This document shows, in pieces, positions 21,916-31,519 of a stretch of 64,000 nt of DNA (position 1 is its first letter; each line of letters starts with the position of its first letter). This stretch comes from Vandiemenella viatica (lineage: Eukaryota; Arthropoda; Insecta; Orthoptera; Morabidae), in the NCBI GenBank assembly GCA_031002005.1, contig CM061920.1:114442095-114506094 (forward strand). The letters run 5' to 3'. A model generated the notes under the pieces. It saw nothing but the letters and a program-made list of their open reading frames with translations, did no database searches and was not told the origin of the DNA. A program made the translations under genes and the position numbers.

Positions 21916-24375
21916 GAAAAAATTTTCTCTTGTAACTAGCCAAGTTAGTCCATCATTTAAACACGACGTTTCGGCAGTCACCAACTTTGCCGCCATTGTC
22001 AAGTGACAGCTGCCGGTAGGTTACAGAGCCGTTTATATATCACACGAAGTCCATGCTACGTTATACCTTTTCCAGTCTTCCAATGGCTAGTGACGGGAAA
22101 CGTTAGCTGCTGGCAGGTACCATTGATTGCTGAGCTCCAGGCCTTACTTAACTGAAATCCAGTATATCTGTTAACGAGGTCCACCGAGATACGGATTTCG
22201 ATATCTTCCGAGAAAACACTATCCCAATAACCTCTTATACATGCAAGCATACTTGTTGCCTTGAAATTAAAGCCATGTCCCATGTCAATACTGTGCTCAG
22301 TAACTGCTGACTTGTCAATCTGGCCCAGGTGAACATTGCACACATGTTCGGCACACCTTTGGTTAACTACATCGTGTTGTCTGTCCGATGTAAGCCTACC
22401 CACATTCGCAACGAATGTGATATACGCCAGGTGTTAGTAAGGCTATATCATCCTCGACTGCAGTATATTCTTAATTTTGGCCGGTGGTCAGAAAATGGTT
22501 TTAATGCCACATTTATGTAAAATTCTTCCAATCTTAGCTGTAGTCATTCCCACATAAGGAACAAAGGCAAAGCGACTCGGGTCTTCCTGCTGGCGTATGT
22601 TCCTCCTTCCTGCTCACGTCTGCACACCGAGTTTATTATCGCCTTGTTGAAACTGTTTCTGAGGCAAGTTTCCTGTAAATGACCCATTTCCGCCTGCAAA
22701 CTATCCATATCACATAGAGCTTCCATCCTGTGCACCAAGGTTTCCAGTACTGATCTGCATTGGGCCGGGTGGTGCTGGCTGCGTGAGCTGAGATAGAGGT
22801 CCATATATGTTGATTTCCTATACGCAAAATGACTCTCGGTGCCATCCGCTTTCTTTTCAATCAAAATATCCAAAAATTGAAGGTGGCCATTTATCTCCTC
22901 CTCCATTGTAAATTTAATGTTTTCATTAATCCCATCAAGATGATGTAAAAATTCTTGTAGACTTGTCCCATGAGGCCAAACTACAAATGTAACGTTGACA
23001 TAATGAAAGAAACATGCTGGTTGTTTTGGGGAACTTGCTAGGGCATGTTCTTCAAAATGTTCCATATAAAAATTGGCTATTGCTGGAGACAACAGCGGGC
23101 CTATAGCAACCCCATCAACCTGCTTGTAATACTCTTCATTGAAAGTATGTAGACTGCAGCACATGATGGAACAGTTCCACTTCCTGAAGAAAAGTGTTTC
23201 ACCAATGAAACCAATGTGTCCGCTAGTGGCACCTTCGTAAAAAGTAACACAGCATCAAAGCTGACCATGATGTCATCTGCCCAATCGAAATCCTTTCAAC
23301 ACGTTTATGAACTCAGCAGAGTGCCTCACATGGTGGGGACATTTTCCCACGAGTGGTGACAGTCTACTTGTCAGATATTTTGCTAGTTGATAAGTAGCTG
23401 AGCCTATAGCACTCACTATTGGGCATTAAGGAGTACCATCCTTATGTATCTTTGGCAGCCCATACAACCTACGTGGTACCAGAACTCGACATCTGTTCCT
23501 GGTTCTTTCGACAGCTTTATAGTTTTCCTCGTCGATGCAGGGGTCAGATCCTTTGTAAGTCTCCTATAGGCATTGTCATTTAACATCCGCGACAGGTTCT
23601 TCTTGTCCAAGTTGAAGATGATGGTCAAATTTCCTTTGTCCGCTGGGAGGATAATGATGTCCATATACTCTAGGAGCATTTGAAGAGCCTTGCTTTCAGC
23701 TGTTGAAATATTTGCTTACAGAGGTTTAGCCCTGCATAATAAACTACAAGCATCCCTCCTAATTTCCTTAGCATCATCGGATGGAAGACCCCTGATGGCC
23801 CCCTCAACGCCGCTAATTATTTCCCTTGTGGGAAACTCGTTTGGAACTGGTGAGAAGTAGAGTCCTTTGGATAACATGGATATCGTTGCGTTGTCAAGAT
23901 GTTTTCCAGAGAGTTCACAATAGTTCTGAGTTCAGGCGAAGACTGTGGAATTTTTTCATATTTAGTGCATTGGCACGCCTTCGCTCGTCGTTGGTTTATC
24001 TGGATATTGTAGCACCATCAACCCATTCCCAAGTGTCACTGGACAGTATTCCAGAAAGGCGCAGATGGCACTGAAGAAGAACCTTGGAGGTTTCGTCCAG
24101 CTCGAACCTTGTGAAGTGAACTCTTCCCCTAACGATGGTGGAGCCTGCTCGCCGAAGAATCCTCTTGACCGTGGATGATGATATTGGGTGACGTATCTCT
24201 GCGAAATTTGGTACGACATCATTGTCCTGGCAGCGCTGAAGAAACATAAGTATAGAAAGCAGCTTAGCCTTCTTCTTTCGAAGGTTTTCCAACAGCTTGA
24301 TGCTGCGGAAGATATCCTCGCCGTAGAGGTTAACTATATAAGACTGGAGATTTTTTTGCCGTTGCCAAAGGAATA
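21916..24375 (-). pseudogene. Penelope-like retroelement A, nearly full length, inactive
   Basis: Minus-strand pieces in order: N-terminal region 24292-23962 (MENLRKKKAKLLSILMFLQ, HPISSSTVKRILRRAGSTI); 23679-23416 with ILPADKGNLTIIF; RT core 23164-22544 with GVAIGPLLSPAIANFYMEHF; GIY-YIG tail 22403-22056 with NQRCAEHVCNVHLGQIDKS and DMGHGF. The RT motif that should read YVDD reads YVNV (FHYVNVTFVVWPHG), so both catalytic aspartates are lost. Several frameshifts are present. The 3' region (21925-22060) carries the same terminal sequence as 24376-24560, giving the direct terminal repeats (pseudo-LTRs) typical of PLEs. Confidence 0.85.
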
Positions 24376-24752
24376 AAATTTTCTTGGGTAACTATCCGAG
24401 TTACTACATCATTTAAACATGACATTTCGGCAGTCACAATCTCCGCCACCATTGTCAAGTGACTGCTGCCTGTAGGTTACAGAGATGCTTATATATCATG
24501 CGAAGTCCACGCTACGTCATCCTTTTTCTGGTCGTCCAATGGCTAGTGATGGGAAACATTGGCCACTAGCTTTCCTATTGGCAGAAGCCATTAGCTGCTT
24601 ACAGGTACCATTGATGGCTGGCGTGCAAGAGATATGCGTGTTCTCCAGATGTCCTGCTGCAGTTTCATTTTTTGAATTGCTGGGCTCCAGGCCTTACTTA
24701 AATGAAATCCAGTATCTCTGTTAACAAGGTCCTTTGAGATACAGATTTCTTT
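24376..24752 (-). pseudogene. PLE 3' end in tandem with PLE A (pseudo-LTR copy)
   Basis: Directly upstream of PLE A, in the same orientation, lies a second PLE 3' end. It holds the terminal region (24376-24560) plus the end of the GIY-YIG coding part (24680-24750 corresponds to 22140-22200). This head-to-tail tandem arrangement is common for PLEs. It stops at about 24752, where the orientation of PLE sequence flips. Confidence 0.75.
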
Positions 24753-24905
24753 CGTTATGTCGACGATACATTATTCGTGTGATATGTAAGTGGCTCTGTA
24801 ATCTACTGGCAGCAGTCACTTGACAGTGGCGGTAGAGATTGTGACCACCGAAATGCTATATTTGAGTAATGGACTAACTCTGCTAGTTACCCGAGAAAAT
24901 TTTAT
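24753..24905 (+). pseudogene. PLE fragment: RT motif fused to 3' terminal repeat
   Basis: The plus strand opens with RYVDDTLFV (24753-24779), an intact PLE RT catalytic motif, followed at once by TGA and the PLE 3' terminal region (24790-24905). Everything between the RT motif and the 3' end is deleted. It sits head-to-tail before PLE B and marks the flip point with the minus-strand PLEs. Confidence 0.7.
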
Positions 24906-26340
24906 TTATTTTCAATGCTGAGAAAATCTCCAATCTTATATAGTTAACCCCTACAGGGAGGTTATTATCCACAGCATCCAGCAGTTGGAAAAAATTCGAA
25001 ATAAAAAGGCTAAGCTGCTTTCCACACTGGCCCTTCTTCAGCATTGCCAGGACAATGATGACATGCCACATTTTGCTGAGATACATCACCCAATATCATC
25101 AGCCGTGGTCAAGAGGATTCTTCGACATGCAGGTTCTGCCATCGTTAGGGAAAGAGGTCAATTCACGAGGTTTGAGGTGGAAAAAACCTCCAAGGTTCTT
25201 CTTCAGTGCCATCTGCGCCTTTCTGGAATACTGTCCAGTGACACTTGGGAAAGGGTTCACACTGCTACAACAGTCAGCAGCCAGGTACACCAACAACGAG
25301 CGAAGGCGCCAATGATCCAATGCGATAAATATGAAAAACTTCCCGGGAGCCAATTTGCTCAGTCTTTGTCCAATGCAGATCAGTACTGGAGACCTTGGTG
25401 CACAGGGTGCGAGCTCTTTGTGACAAGGATTGTTTGCAGTCAGAAATGCAACATTTACAGGAAACTATCAGCAAGAATGGTTACAATGGGTTGTTAATAA
25501 ACTCGGTTTGCAGACAAGCAGGAAGGAGGAAAATATGCCAGCAGGAAGACCCAAGACACTTTGCCTTCCTTGCTTATGTGGGAATGACTACTGCTAAGAT
25601 TGGCAGAATTTTACGTAAATGTGGCAATAAAACCATTTTCCGACCACCGGTCAAAATTAAGAATATACTTCAGTCAACCAAGGATGATATAGCTTTACGG
25701 ACACCTGGCGTATATCACATTCCTTGCAAATGCAGGAAGGCTTACATCGGACAGACAACACAATGTATTAACCAAAGGTGTGCTGAACATGCGCGCAATG
25801 TCCGCCGGGGCCAGATTGACAAGTCAGCAATTACTGTGAACAGTATTGACATGGGACATGGCTTTATTTCAAGGCAACAAGTATGCTTGCATGTATAAGA
25901 GGTTATTGGGATAATATTTTCTCGGAAGCTATCGAAATCCGTATCTCGGTTGACCTCGTTAACAGAGATACTGGATTTCAATTAAGTAAGGCAAGGCGCC
26001 CAGCAAGTTAGAAAATTAAACTGCAGCAGGACTTATGGTGAACATGCACCTCTCTTGCATGCCAGCAATCAACAGTACCTGCCAACAGCGAATGGCCTCC
26101 GCCAATAGCAAAGCTTCCTGCCAGTGGCCAACGTTTCCCATCATTAGCCATTGGCCGGAAAAAGGATGACATAATGTGGACTTCGCATGTTATATAAGCG
26201 ACTCTGTAACCTACCAGCAGCAGTCACTTGATAATGGTGGCAGAATTTGTGACCACCGAAATATCATGTTTAAACGATGGACTAACTTGGCAAGTTAACC
26301 GAGAAAAAATATTCATTTGCAACACCGAGAAAATCTTCAG
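24906..26340 (+). pseudogene. Penelope-like element B, RT deleted; N-terminus joined to GIY-YIG
   Basis: The plus strand encodes the N-terminal PLE region (24985-25360: LLSTLALLQHCQDND, AVVKRILRHAGSAIV). After an internal deletion come the RT thumb and linker (25395 onwards: RSVLETLVHRVRALCD) and the GIY-YIG nuclease (GVYHIPCKCRKAYIGQTTQ, then NQRCAEHARN). The RT palm is gone. A one-base difference in an A-run (5 A here, 6 A in copy 2 near 39191) breaks the frame here but leaves a 304-codon ORF in copy 2. The 3' terminal region (about 26000-26330) matches the other PLE ends in this cluster. Confidence 0.8.
26236..26261 (+). ncRNA. Hammerhead-like stem II and GAAA in PLE B terminal repeat
   Basis: GGTGG (26236-26240) can pair with CCACC (26253-26257), followed at once by GAAA. 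This is the helix II-GAAA arrangement of a hammerhead. The 5' core reads TTGATAA instead of CTGANGA, so this copy may be inactive. Equivalent stems occur near 24835 and, on the minus strand, near 21985 and 24440. Confidence 0.3.
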
Positions 26341-26344
26341 GCTT

Positions 26345-27160
26345 ATATAATCACCACAATTATGAATAGAAATGGTCCCAATATGCTACCCTGTGGCATG
26401 TCCATTTTTACTTCCACTTCTTTTGATACTGCTTTTCCTACACTAACTTTCTGTTTTCTACATTTAAAAATTTACCTACATAGTAAATCACTTTCTCATC
26501 CACTCCAATGGTTTTTACCTTATTTACTACCATTTTATGGTACACTCTACCAAAAGCCATTGATAGATCTAGTGCTACACTATCAATTTGGCCTCCCTTA
26601 TCCATTTCATCTGAAATATCTTGCATATATCCCACCAACTGAGATTCTCATGAATATCGTTGCCTAAAGCCATGTTGCCTACTTGAAAACCACTTACGCT
26701 CCTCACATTTATTTCTGATGTAGTTGCATATCAATCTCTCCATTAATTTACCTACCATTGATGTCAAACTGAGCGGCCTATAATTTTTGACTCAATTTCT
26801 CAACCTTCCTTTATGTACCGTTACTATTATCACACATTTCCAGTCCTTTGGTAAACAACACGTATCCATACTCAATTTAAAAAATATTTCAAGAAAAGGT
26901 ACAATGTCGCATCCAGCTATCTTTAAGATATCTGTAGTAATATTAGCTACACCAGCCCCTTTATATTTTTTCAGCTTTCTTGTTTCCTTCACGAAACCCA
27001 CATGATGAATTTCAAAATTTTTGGTCTGTTCATTTCTAATTGTGTTGTTAAGCTTGATCTCCAAGTTAGAACCTCCCGTCTCTGATTCATTGTCCGTAAT
27101 TAAATGAAGTGATGCACACAAATTCAACAAAGAATTTGGGTTTGTGTCTTGGGAACACAG
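26345..27160 (-). pseudogene. LINE reverse transcriptase fragment, 5' piece of a split copy
   Basis: The minus strand encodes KKYKGAGVANITTDILKIAG, then LCHLPKDWK-type sequence, ERKWF...HGF, and motif A (VALDLSMAFGRVYHKMV), ending in a degenerate QGSILGPF. It is the same LINE as 57.2-60.4 kb and continues, after the PLE cluster, at 21915. In motif A the second aspartate has become glycine (AFD to AFG). The 5' end is truncated near 27160, where host intron begins. Confidence 0.85.
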
Positions 27161-27225
27161 CTATTGCACTGACTGAATTATTAGGAGTGAATAAGTGATA
27201 TTTTTTCAGTAAAAAGTAAACTTAC

Positions 27226-27382
27226 CAAGAGAAGTCTGGACAAGAGATTGTATTACATCTGTGGCAGTTTTGGATTTCAGGCTGTTTCTTAATAAAGTGT
27301 CTAAAGTTATAGTGTCCAACTCCTCTGCATACGCATTTTCCATAGGTGCATGCCAACTAATTTTGCTGGCTAAACATTCAAT
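27226..27382 (-). CDS. Flavin amine oxidase (MAO-like), internal exon, copy 1
   Basis: A clean 157-bp minus-strand exon: acceptor TTTTCAG just above 27382 and donor GTAAGT just below 27226. It encodes 52 residues plus one base, starting IECLASKISWHAP and containing AEELDTITLDTLL and VIQSLVQTSL. This matches the amine oxidase family segment (usually ..AP...AEE.D..T....). The phase fits directly after the exon at 61576-61843. Flavin amine oxidases oxidise biogenic amines or polyamines using FAD. This copy lies in the duplicated segment; 48865-49021 is its counterpart with identical exon sequence, so only one is likely real in a haploid genome. No neighbouring downstream exon was found in the window. 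Confidence 0.8.
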
Positions 27383-28481
27383 CTGAAAAGGGTAAAAAAA
27401 TATTTATAAGACAAAAGAAATTTATTAAAATATAATGTGACACATAATGACAAACAGAGAAGACACCAAACAGAATTATGTTGAGAAATTCTTAATTAAA
27501 CTTTTCATTATGGATAATAATGAGGCCCCTTCCTGCCCTCATTAATAAAATGCTAATCTGGCCATGATGTAGCAATGTCTATTACACTTCCTGCCTTCGC
27601 TGCCCAACTAACAATGGTCAGAGACGTTGTTCAATATTATTTAATGACTTTTATTTACTTAAGCATCCATGAAGAAATAAATTGTCAGAACATTGAAAGA
27701 AAAGTTTGTATTTCATTTAAATTGGAATATTATTTATTAGAAGCTAACATTTACTTAACAACTAACAGTTACCCACAACTTCGTCTGCTTGAAAGTGTGT
27801 TACGGTATAAAAGTTTTTGTTATTATTCATTATTACCACCAGAAAAATTTCTCCTTTAGGGTTGAAAATATCCTCAACTGCTTCCTTGGCATTTATTCTT
27901 CAATGAAAAGTGCACTTCAAACCCGGGACACAGGTAACAACAATGTAACGCATGCCAAAAACTACGATTACTCGCTTAGCGGCAGTAGATGTCTTGAGCA
28001 GATTCTGTCATCATTATAGTTGGAATTCGGCATGGCAGCCACCTTCCGCAATCCAAACACATTTTCACCATGGAATATTAGTAACCATTCAGATCCAGGC
28101 TGTGTTTCAACCTTACCACAACCTTCATTAATATACCTCCTTGGAAATCAGCACTTTCTTCAAATTTTGATTTTCCACATTTATTGTGACACATATATTA
28201 CAAACGGAATTACAGTGTGGTACCTGAGATGTCACACTATTTCATGCCCACAACTGAAGATATCATCTAGTTAACTTACTGACAGTATGACTTTTAAAAA
28301 AAATTAGGTCAAGTGCAGATTTACATTTCCTGAACTGGAATCATTATTATTGATCTTTTGATACAATTTAAGTACAACGCGATAAATGTCACTAAATTGG
28401 CGCTCATGAATGCAGCTTAAATTTCTAATAAAATTTCAGTTATCATTCTGGTTCAAGCTCTATTTCAACCAAGTCACAAAC
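27383..28481. other. Intron, no element recognised
   Basis: About 1.1 kb of AT-rich DNA upstream of the exon. Several plus-strand open frames of 76-94 codons occur but lack family features and differ between copy 1 and copy 2 by indels, so I treat them as chance. Confidence 0.5.
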
Positions 28482-28726
28482 TCTGCCAATATTACATAAT
28501 TACGTAGTTTTTCTCGGCGTTGCGAATATAAATAATTTTCTCGGGTGACTAGCCGAGTTATATGAGTGTTATAGTTACACGATATTTCGGCGCTCTCAAT
28601 CGTCGGCGCCATCTTCTGGTGAAGTGAGGTCAGGACGTGCGAAGTTGCTGAGCTAGACCAGATTACCGCTGCTAATCTCTGATTGGTTGGCTGTAGAACC
28701 AGTCGTAGCAGGGGTCAAATCTCGTT

Positions 28727-29358
28727 TATTTTATTATTTTTATTTATCAATCTTGTTCCATGGATCCCTGCTGAGGAAGTACCTCTGGGATGTGAAACAT
28801 GTCATTGTTGATACATATACACATAATATGAGTCATATCATAGTAAATATATATATATATATACATATTTTACAAATACAAGAAATAATAATAAACATAC
28901 ATTTTTGCAACTGAGTTTTGCTAACGTCATAATGAGTACAATTAATTATTTTCTTCAAATTCTTGAATGGAGTAGAAGGAGTTGCCAATAAGATAATCTC
29001 TAAGTTTTTGTTTGAATACATCTTTATTATCTGAAAGCTGTTTTATACGATTAGGTAGTTTATTAAACAGATGTATCCCAGAATAATTAACTCCTCTTTG
29101 TACTAATGACAGAGATGTTTGTGTTTTATGCAAGTTATTTCTGTTTCTTGTATTGAAACTGTGTACCTGTGAATTAGGTGTAAACAGGTTAAAATTTTCT
29201 ATGACAAAGCTCATGAGAGAATATATATACTGAGAATACATTGTAAGAATATTGAGTTTCTTAAAGAGTTGTCTGCAAGAAGTTCTTGGTTTTACCCTAC
29301 ACAGAAACCTAATAGCTCTTTTCTGTGCTATGAAAACTTTTTTACTTTGTGAAGAGTT
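28727..29358 (-). mobile_element. 5'-truncated LINE insertion, present only in copy 1
   Basis: The minus-strand frame 29241-28942 encodes the C-terminus of a Jockey/CR1-like RT protein (HSFNTRNRNNLHKTQTSLS, VQRGVNYSGIHLFNKLP, FKQKLRDYLIGNSFYS). It ends in an A-rich 3' end at 28727-28745. Copy 2 has the empty site, reading straight from CTCGTT into GCGGCTTG, so this is a clean insertion with a short GTT duplication. A dinucleotide TA run lies at 28846-28864. Confidence 0.85.
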
Positions 29359-29587
29359 GCGGCTTGAATCGATGCTAAGGTGGAGTTACGGCTAGATTTG
29401 ATGTCCGTCCGCTACATGCCATGTAAAAAAGGACATCAAATCTAGCCGTAACTCCACCTTAGCATCGATTCAAGCTGCAACGAGATTTGACCCCTGCTAC
29501 GACTGGTTCTACAGCCGACCAATCAGAGATTAGCAGCGGTAATCTGGTCTAGCTCAGCAACTTCGCACGTTCCTGACCTCACTTCAC

Positions 29588-29647
29588 CAGAAGATGGCGC
29601 CGACGATTGAGAGTGCCGAAATATTGTGTAACTATAACACTCATATA
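29588..29647 (+). ncRNA. Hammerhead-like motif in the foldback right arm
   Basis: CAGAAGA (29588-29594) is one base off the CUGANGA core. Then come GGCGC and GTGCC (29596-29600 and 29613-29617; helix II), GAAA (29618-29621), and a helix III built from ATAT.GTGT and ACAC..ATAT (29621-29646). The UA that follows helix III would be the cleavage position. I cannot find a helix I in cis. The left arm carries the same motif in inverted orientation. Confidence 0.35.
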
Positions 29648-29703
29648 ACTCGGCTAGTCACCCGAGAAAATTATTTATATATCTGCCAATATTGTTGCTA
29701 GAT

Positions 29704-30519
29704 AGTCAAGGGTTCTTTCACCTATGCATTAATAAATTCACTATATTGAACGTTAAGGATGCCATGAAATGCGATACAAACTTGACCCACAATTTCAGAT
29801 CGTGATATCAAAGCAGCCACTAAAAACTGGCTGAAAAATGACCTTTGCAATATGGCAGTCATAAAAGCAAAGTAAATAATGAATCCATGTGTAACTACAT
29901 CCAATCACATGAACTATGGTGTCAGCATCACATCAATTATTAAAGTAATTTAAAAATGTATACTAAAATGCTCGTAACTTATGATGTACAAAGGAAAGTC
30001 CAGAATTCATTATAACTCTTAACACAGCTTATATTAATATCGCAGGTCAAGTTTACATCATCATGCAGTGTTTGTGTTAGTGTGTGTGCTTTTTGTCCAG
30101 TTGCAAAGTCATACTGAGGGTGTAAGTATGATGATAATAATTGGGATAATTTATTTTAAGCTAACTAGGAATGATATATGGACAATGTTGCTACTACTTG
30201 AATTTAGTTCAAATGCATTTAATGTGTTAAAGTGTATCTGTATCGTTTGATTTTGTAGTGGCATTATAAGTGGAGATAGTGGCTAGGTTGAAATGCTGCC
30301 TGAACCAGAATGTTCTTGTTATAGCATGAGGCAGCAGGAGTAATAAATAAGCTGCTTCCATAAGAACCGTATTAATGATGACATGTATTGTGATGCAAAC
30401 TACTCCTAATATGGCTTCTAGAAACGAAAAGTTTCTACCTTAGACTATTGAATACATACGTTTTAAGTGAAAGATTTAATAATTGTTTGGAGATTATAGA
30501 ACAGTAAACAAAAAACGCT
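29704..30519. other. Intron, no element recognised
   Basis: AT-rich, no coding signal. It ends abruptly at the gap, and the identical sequence continues without a gap at 51531 in copy 2. Confidence 0.5.
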
Positions 30520-31519
30520 NNNNNNNNNNNNNNNNNNNNNNNNNNNNNNNNNNNNNNNNNNNNNNNNNNNNNNNNNNNNNNNNNNNNNNNNNNNNNNNNN
30601 NNNNNNNNNNNNNNNNNNNNNNNNNNNNNNNNNNNNNNNNNNNNNNNNNNNNNNNNNNNNNNNNNNNNNNNNNNNNNNNNNNNNNNNNNNNNNNNNNNNN
30701 NNNNNNNNNNNNNNNNNNNNNNNNNNNNNNNNNNNNNNNNNNNNNNNNNNNNNNNNNNNNNNNNNNNNNNNNNNNNNNNNNNNNNNNNNNNNNNNNNNNN
30801 NNNNNNNNNNNNNNNNNNNNNNNNNNNNNNNNNNNNNNNNNNNNNNNNNNNNNNNNNNNNNNNNNNNNNNNNNNNNNNNNNNNNNNNNNNNNNNNNNNNN
30901 NNNNNNNNNNNNNNNNNNNNNNNNNNNNNNNNNNNNNNNNNNNNNNNNNNNNNNNNNNNNNNNNNNNNNNNNNNNNNNNNNNNNNNNNNNNNNNNNNNNN
31001 NNNNNNNNNNNNNNNNNNNNNNNNNNNNNNNNNNNNNNNNNNNNNNNNNNNNNNNNNNNNNNNNNNNNNNNNNNNNNNNNNNNNNNNNNNNNNNNNNNNN
31101 NNNNNNNNNNNNNNNNNNNNNNNNNNNNNNNNNNNNNNNNNNNNNNNNNNNNNNNNNNNNNNNNNNNNNNNNNNNNNNNNNNNNNNNNNNNNNNNNNNNN
31201 NNNNNNNNNNNNNNNNNNNNNNNNNNNNNNNNNNNNNNNNNNNNNNNNNNNNNNNNNNNNNNNNNNNNNNNNNNNNNNNNNNNNNNNNNNNNNNNNNNNN
31301 NNNNNNNNNNNNNNNNNNNNNNNNNNNNNNNNNNNNNNNNNNNNNNNNNNNNNNNNNNNNNNNNNNNNNNNNNNNNNNNNNNNNNNNNNNNNNNNNNNNN
31401 NNNNNNNNNNNNNNNNNNNNNNNNNNNNNNNNNNNNNNNNNNNNNNNNNNNNNNNNNNNNNNNNNNNNNNNNNNNNNNNNNNNNNNNNNNNNNNNNNNNN
31501 NNNNNNNNNNNNNNNNNNN
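30520..31519. other. Assembly gap of 1,000 N
   Basis: Exactly 1,000 undetermined bases, a standard placeholder length. The flanks show that the gap joins two contigs whose ends overlap in sequence (16279-30519 and 31520-51530). Confidence 0.97.

Larger units (their letters stand above)
28494..29691. mobile_element. PLE-derived foldback element, interrupted by a LINE (copy 1)
   Basis: Terminal PLE sequence (TTTTCTCGGGTGACTAGC..., ATATTTCGGCGCTCTC...) occurs as two inverted arms (28530-28726 plus 29356-29415, and 29440-29691). The whole is flanked by a 12-bp duplication TCTGCCAATATT (28482-28493 and 29692-29703). In copy 2 (50137-50692) the same foldback is uninterrupted. Here a 5'-truncated LINE at 28727-29358 splits the left arm. 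There is no coding content apart from that LINE. Confidence 0.8.

Noticed and set aside
27575..28274. Plus-strand frames of 76-94 codons in the intron
   Set aside because: No motif recognised, and the frames are rearranged by single-base indels in copy 2.
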